9,144 nt of DNA from UBA993 sp964436815 (GTDB lineage: Bacteria; Bacillota; Dethiobacteria; DTU022), in NCBI GenBank assembly GCA_964436815.1, contig CAYTER010000068.1, positions 1-9,144 on the forward strand. Direction: 5' to 3'. A program made the position numbers and the translations under genes. Shown in pieces: positions 5,648-9,144 of the stretch. The notes beneath the pieces were generated by a model. That model did no database searches, was not told the DNA's origin, and worked only from the letters and a program-made list of their open reading frames with translations. Numbering within the stretch: position 1 is the stretch's first letter; each line of letters starts with the position of its first letter.

Positions 5648-7486
5648 ATGTGTGGCATAGTAGGATATACCGGAAGCAGGGCAGCAACTGCCCTGTTGAT
5701 TGAAGGTCTAAAAAAGCTGGAATATCGGGGTTATGATTCGGCAGGACTGGCTTTACAGCAGGGAGGCAAACTTTATGTAGCCAAGAAAGCAGGTTCCGTT
5801 TCCGATCTGGAGGCCACCTTAAATGATGATCTTTCTGAGGTTACTGTTGGCATCGGTCACACCCGCTGGGCTACCCACGGCCGACCGACCGATATCAATG
5901 CGCACCCCCACTGCAGCTGTGGAGAGGAAATAGCCCTGATCCATAACGGGATTATTGAGAACCACCAGGAGTTAAGACAGTGGCTTTCTGAAGAAAAAGG
6001 CCACAGGTTCATTTCAGAAACGGATACAGAAGTGCTTGCTCACCTGATCGAAGAATATTATAAAGGCGATCTTTTAGAAGCCATGCGCGAAGCAATGACC
6101 CGGGTAGCCGGTTCTTATACGATAGTAGCTCTTTCCTCCCGTGAACCCGGAAAACTGGTTTGCACCCGGCAGTCCAGCCCCCTGGTAATCGGTTTGGGTG
6201 AAGGAGAAAATATGATTGCTTCCGATATCACTGCCCTGCTGGAACACACCCGCAAGACGAAGATCCTCGAAGATGGTGAATTTGCTGCAGTTACAGCCGA
6301 TAAGATTGAAATAGTTACAGCCGACGGAGCAGCAGTTGAGCGTGATATTTTTAAGGTAACCTGGGATCTCGAAGCGGCAGAAAAGGGTGGGTTTGATCAC
6401 TTTATGTTGAAAGAGATCATGGAACAGCCCGATGCCGTCCGGGAAACAATGCGCCAGCGAATCGACCATGAAAAGGGTAAGGTAAAACTGGCTGATCTTG
6501 GGTTGACCCCGGAAGAGATATCTGCGATTGAAAAAATATACATTATTGCCTGCGGTACGGCTTATCACGCCGGTTTGGTCGGTAAAATGGTCATTGAATC
6601 GCTGGCCGGCATTCCAGTTGAGGTTGATGTGGCCTCGGAGTTTCGTTACCGGAATCCGCTTCTGAAACAGAACCAGCTGGTGATTGTCATCAGTCAATCC
6701 GGTGAAACTGCAGACACCCTGGCTGCCCTGCGCCTGGCCCGCCAGAAAGGCTTAAAAGTTCTGGCTATTACCAACGTGGTTGGCAGTTCGGTATCACGGG
6801 AAGCAGATCATCTTTTTTATACCTGGGCCGGACCGGAAATAGCAGTGGCTTCAACCAAGGCCTATCTGACCCAGCTGGTAGCGCTCTACCTGCTGGCTAT
6901 CTATTTAGGAGACATACGCGGCAGCCTGGACCAGCAGGTAACGCATGAGCTGATCAACGGGCTTACCGCTCTTCCCGCCCAGATCAGAGCAGTTTTGGCT
7001 GAAGAGAGCACCGCCAGGCTTAATAAATACTGCCGGCACCTGGCCGGCTGGGAAAGCGCCTTTTTTGTCGGTCGTAATCTCGACTACCCTGTGGCCATGG
7101 AAGGGGCTCTTAAACTGAAAGAGATCTCCTATATTCATGCTGAAGCTTATGCAGCAGGCGAGTTAAAACATGGCCCGCTGGCCCTGATTGTCGAAGGCAT
7201 ACCGGTTATTGCCCTGGCCACCCAGAGAGCGGTGCTGGATAAAACCTTAAGCAATATCCAGGAGGTTAATGCCCGGGGTGGCGCTGTTTTTGCCATTACC
7301 CAGGAAGGTTTTGACGAAGTAGCCAATCAGGTTGATTCAATTTTCTATTTGCCGCCGGTCAATGACCTGCTGGCCCCGGTATTAAGCGCCGTGCCGACTC
7401 AGCTGATTGCCTATTATGCGGCGGTGGAACGTGGCCATTCGGTTGACAAACCGCGGAATCTGGCTAAAAGTGTAACGGTGGAATAG
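5648..7486 (+). CDS. glmS: Glutamine--fructose-6-phosphate aminotransferase (isomerizing)
   Basis: 612 residues, full length. It makes glucosamine-6-phosphate from fructose-6-phosphate and glutamine, the committed step of amino-sugar and cell-wall synthesis, and feeds GlmM encoded just upstream. The N-terminal class II glutaminase domain (about 1-240) begins MCGIVGYTG, with the catalytic cysteine exposed after Met removal. RWATHG, HNGIIEN and SETDTEV follow. Two SIS sugar-isomerase domains come next: ACGTAYHAG and SQSGET (349-354) in the first, and GRNLDYPVAMEGALKLKE in the second. The C-terminal signature DKPRNLAKSVTVE (600-612) is intact. The start is ATG 5648, since Cys must be residue 2. 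The ribosome site GGGGG (5635-5639) is eight bases upstream and atypical. A dedicated promoter and a structured leader precede it. Confidence 0.98.
   Translation: MCGIVGYTGSRAATALLIEGLKKLEYRGYDSAGLALQQGGKLYVAKKAGSVSDLEATLNDDLSEVTVGIGHTRWATHGRPTDINAHPHCSCGEEIALIHNGIIENHQELRQWLSEEKGHRFISETDTEVLAHLIEEYYKGDLLEAMREAMTRVAGSYTIVALSSREPGKLVCTRQSSPLVIGLGEGENMIASDITALLEHTRKTKILEDGEFAAVTADKIEIVTADGAAVERDIFKVTWDLEAAEKGGFDHFMLKEIMEQPDAVRETMRQRIDHEKGKVKLADLGLTPEEISAIEKIYIIACGTAYHAGLVGKMVIESLAGIPVEVDVASEFRYRNPLLKQNQLVIVISQSGETADTLAALRLARQKGLKVLAITNVVGSSVSREADHLFYTWAGPEIAVASTKAYLTQLVALYLLAIYLGDIRGSLDQQVTHELINGLTALPAQIRAVLAEESTARLNKYCRHLAGWESAFFVGRNLDYPVAMEGALKLKEISYIHAEAYAAGELKHGPLALIVEGIPVIALATQRAVLDKTLSNIQEVNARGGAVFAITQEGFDEVANQVDSIFYLPPVNDLLAPVLSAVPTQLIAYYAAVERGHSVDKPRNLAKSVTVE
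7449..7486 (+). other. attTn7-equivalent segment at the 3' end of glmS
   Basis: The last codons of glmS encode the nearly invariant PRNLAKSVTVE. In other bacteria this DNA stretch is the TnsD recognition site that directs Tn7-type insertion about 25 bases downstream. The target-like sequence is intact here, but the predicted insertion point falls inside the small downstream gene. No Tn7 end, target duplication or Tns gene is visible, so the site looks unoccupied. Confidence 0.35.
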
Positions 7487-7487
7487 G

Positions 7488-7646
7488 TTGAAGAAGAAGC
7501 AGCTGCATACGGCAGCCTGGATCTTATTTCTTGTTTGCGGGCTTTTTTATCTGGCGGCCGCCATTCGTGACCGCGACCTCCTGCTTATTGCCGGCAGTGT
7601 CTGTTTTGTTGTGGCCGTAATTCTCTTTCTTGTTCCAATCGAGTAA
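7488..7646 (+). CDS. Small two-helix membrane protein of unknown function
   Basis: A 52-residue reading frame that starts MKKKQLHTAAW and ends VPIE. It has a short basic N-terminus, a hydrophobic helix at about residues 9-26, a charged turn IRDRD (26-30), and a second helix at about 31-50. Both termini should face the same side, by the positive-inside rule the cytoplasm. The start is TTG 7488, one base after the glmS stop, with GGTGGA (7477-7482) inside the glmS end five bases upstream, so it is probably translationally coupled to glmS. I do not recognise a named family. The amphipathic charge pattern, start signal and tight spacing support a real gene. Chance remains possible because no homology search was done. 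Confidence 0.7.
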   Translation: MKKKQLHTAAWILFLVCGLFYLAAAIRDRDLLLIAGSVCFVVAVILFLVPIE

Positions 7647-7819
7647 TCCCCTACAAAATATTCCCGTATCTGCTAATTGATTATTTCCATTTCGGGTTAT
7701 TCCCCAAATATGCAGGAGCTGTTTTTTTTATGGCGAAGGTAATTCTGTCTGATCCATCACTTTTAGTAATTGCTTTCGACAGCGGCGAAGAAAAATAACA
7801 GCTTAATTGGAGAATGGCT
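7647..7819 (+). other. Intergenic gap before hsdM
   Basis: This 173-base gap is AT-rich. It contains a run of eight Ts (7722-7729) preceded only by a 3-4 bp stem (CAG-GAG-CTG), so a terminator here is doubtful. The best promoter-like pair for hsdM is TTGCTT (7770-7775) with AATAAC (7794-7799) at 18 bases, which is weak. A 22-codon reading frame (7730-7798) lies within it. No direct repeat or tRNA-type attachment site was seen. Confidence 0.4.
7730..7798 (+). CDS. Possible 22-codon upstream peptide
   Basis: An ATG-initiated frame of 22 codons (MAKVILSDPSLLVIAFDSGE, then two more residues) ends 21 bases before the hsdM start. AGGAG (7714-7718) lies eleven bases upstream, separated from the ATG by the T8 run. 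It could be a leader peptide or simply chance. No family was recognised, and a frame this short proves little without expression data. Confidence 0.15.
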   Translation: MAKVILSDPSLLVIAFDSGEEK

Positions 7820-9144
7820 ATGGCAAATAATAATAACAACAACAACAAAGAACAAGAAAGAGCTGAACTACATAGAGCCATCTGGCAGATTGCCAACGAT
7901 CTGCGCGGCAGTGTGGACGGCTGGGACTTTAAACAGTATGTTTTGGGGATGCTTTTTTACCGTTTCATCAGTGAAAACCTGACCACTTATATTAATGAAG
8001 ATGAGCAGCGCAGCGGCAATAAAGATTTTGATTACGCCAAACTTGCAGATGAGCAGGCGGAATTTGGACGGGTAGATACTGTTAAGGAAAAAGGGTTTTA
8101 CATCCTGCCCAGCGAGCTTTTTCTCAATGTCCGCGCCAAAGCGCGCCATGATGCCAACCTCAATGAAACATTGGCTGCGGTGTTTCGGAACATTGAAAGT
8201 TCAGCCAAGGGTTCTGACAGCGAAGATGATCTTAAAGGTTTATTTGACGATCTAGATGTTAATTCCAACAAGCTTGGACCCACGGTAGAAAAGCGGAACC
8301 AGAAGCTGGTGAAACTGCTGGAGGCCATCGGTGGCCTGAAGCTGGGCAACTATCATGATCATACCATTGACGCTTTCGGCGATGCCTATGAGTTTCTGAT
8401 GACTATGTATGCTGCCAATGCCGGCAAGTCCGGTGGGGAATTCTTCACTCCGCAGGAAGTAAGTGAGCTTCTGGCCGAGATTACCACGGTGGGGAAAAAA
8501 GAAGTAAACAAGGTCTATGACCCGGCCTGCGGTTCCGGTTCGCTGCTGCTCAAATTTATCAAGGTTCTCGGCAAAGAAAAAGTCCGCCAGGGCTTCTTTG
8601 GACAGGAAATCAACCTCACGATTTATAACCTCTGCCGGATTAACATGTTTTTGCACCGCCTCAACTACAATCACTTTGATATCGCCCACGGCGATACCCT
8701 GACTGATCCCCAGCACTGGGATGATGAGCCTTTTGATGCGATAGTTTCCAATCCACCCTATTCTATCAGGTGGGAAGGTGACAGCAACCCACTGCTGATC
8801 AACGATCCGCGCTTTTCACCCGCTGGCGTATTGGCGCCAAAAAGTAAGGCCGACCTGGCTTTTACCATGCACATGCTCGCCTGGCTTTCCACCAGTGGCA
8901 CAGCAGCGATTGTAGAATTCCCTGGTGTGCTCTATCGCGGAGGCGCCGAGCAGAAGATCCGTAAATACCTGGTGGATAATAACTATATTGATACCGTAAT
9001 CCAGCTTCCGCCCGATCTGTTCTTCGGCACAACGATCGCCACCTGTATTATCGTGCTCAAAAAAAGCAAGAAGGACAACAAAACCCTCTTTATTGATGCC
9101 TCCGCCGAATTTGTCCGCGGTGGGAACAAAAACAAGCTGAGCGA
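7820..9144 (+). CDS. hsdM: Type I restriction-modification methyltransferase subunit HsdM, partial at window end
   Basis: 441 codons are visible and the frame runs off the window edge. Family members of the EcoR124I (type IC-like) group are about 520 residues, so most of the protein is here. The N-terminal helical domain (AELHRAIWQIANDLRGSVDG) is followed by the linker GGEFFTP (205-211). The SAM-binding motif I is DPACGSGSLL (from 234), and the adenine-methylation motif is NPPY (311-314), continuing into the conserved ADLAFTMHML region. It methylates adenine in the HsdS-defined target and forms M2S or R2M2S complexes. The start is ATG 7820, with GGAG (7809-7812) seven bases upstream; ATG 7814 in the same frame is too close to that site. 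hsdS and hsdR are expected downstream but are outside the window. All methylase motifs are intact. Confidence 0.95.
   Translation, partial: MANNNNNNNKEQERAELHRAIWQIANDLRGSVDGWDFKQYVLGMLFYRFISENLTTYINEDEQRSGNKDFDYAKLADEQAEFGRVDTVKEKGFYILPSELFLNVRAKARHDANLNETLAAVFRNIESSAKGSDSEDDLKGLFDDLDVNSNKLGPTVEKRNQKLVKLLEAIGGLKLGNYHDHTIDAFGDAYEFLMTMYAANAGKSGGEFFTPQEVSELLAEITTVGKKEVNKVYDPACGSGSLLLKFIKVLGKEKVRQGFFGQEINLTIYNLCRINMFLHRLNYNHFDIAHGDTLTDPQHWDDEPFDAIVSNPPYSIRWEGDSNPLLINDPRFSPAGVLAPKSKADLAFTMHMLAWLSTSGTAAIVEFPGVLYRGGAEQKIRKYLVDNNYIDTVIQLPPDLFFGTTIATCIIVLKKSKKDNKTLFIDASAEFVRGGNKNKLS
7826..7849 (+). repeat. AAT/AAC triplet run encoding seven asparagines at the HsdM N-terminus
   Basis: Three AAT triplets, four AAC triplets and one AAA follow the second codon of hsdM and give Asn3 to Asn9 plus a lysine. 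Slippage would change the length in whole codons without breaking the frame. This segment precedes the conserved N-terminal helix and is probably an unstructured tail. Confidence 0.8.

Noticed and set aside
6074..6697. 207-codon open frame on the minus strand within glmS
   Set aside because: It lies wholly opposite a full-length glmS with all motifs. Its translation shows no recognisable family, so it is a coding shadow.
7712..7729. Terminator at the T8 run after the small membrane gene
   Set aside because: The T-run is good but the preceding stem is only CAG/CTG with a three-base loop, too weak to call without transcript data.
7681..8149. Overlapping minus-strand and plus-strand frames across the hsdM upstream gap and start
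   Set aside because: They cross the hsdM N-terminus, whose conserved motifs define the real frame. One is leucine-rich only because it reads the AAC/AAG-rich tract backwards.

Overview
This window looks like chromosomal DNA from a Bacillota (Firmicutes) bacterium, probably an anaerobic clostridial-type lineage. The main reason is the gene order cdaA-cdaR-glmM-glmS, a well-known Bacillota arrangement. Strong AAGGAGG-type ribosome sites, several TTG and GTG starts, sigma-A style promoters and mid-range base composition agree with this. The genus cannot be named from the sequence. All genes are on the + strand and packed tightly; no stretch over 300 bases lacks a gene. I see no tRNA, rRNA, CRISPR array or insertion sequence.

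Region 1 (1-2500) is an AmmeMemoRadiSam unit. An extended -10 promoter precedes a LigB-like/AMMECR1 fusion protein. The radical SAM partner (amrS) follows 19 bases later, and the unit ends in a stem-loop with a T-tract. These genes are widely conserved, but their biochemical job is not settled as far as I know.

Region 2 (2501-7486) links c-di-AMP signalling to cell-wall precursor synthesis. The membrane diadenylate cyclase CdaA and its YbbR-domain regulator CdaR (unusually short here) are nearly contiguous with GlmM. GlmS follows after a 159-base gap. GlmS makes glucosamine-6-phosphate, GlmM converts it to glucosamine-1-phosphate for UDP-GlcNAc, and GlmM is known to bind and restrain CdaA in Bacillota. 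The cdaA promoter region has a perfect 6+6 dyad over the expected transcription start. The gap before glmS holds a good sigma-A promoter followed by a leader of about 95 bases with two clear hairpins, and no canonical glmS ribozyme.

Region 3 (7488-9144) starts with an unlisted 52-residue, two-helix membrane protein almost abutting glmS. A short AT-rich gap follows. Then comes hsdM, the methyltransferase subunit of a type I restriction-modification system, cut off by the window end. This looks like the edge of an accessory or defence locus placed just downstream of the conserved glm cluster. The strongest leads for something undescribed are the glmS leader RNA, the small membrane protein and the fused AmmeMemoRadiSam protein.
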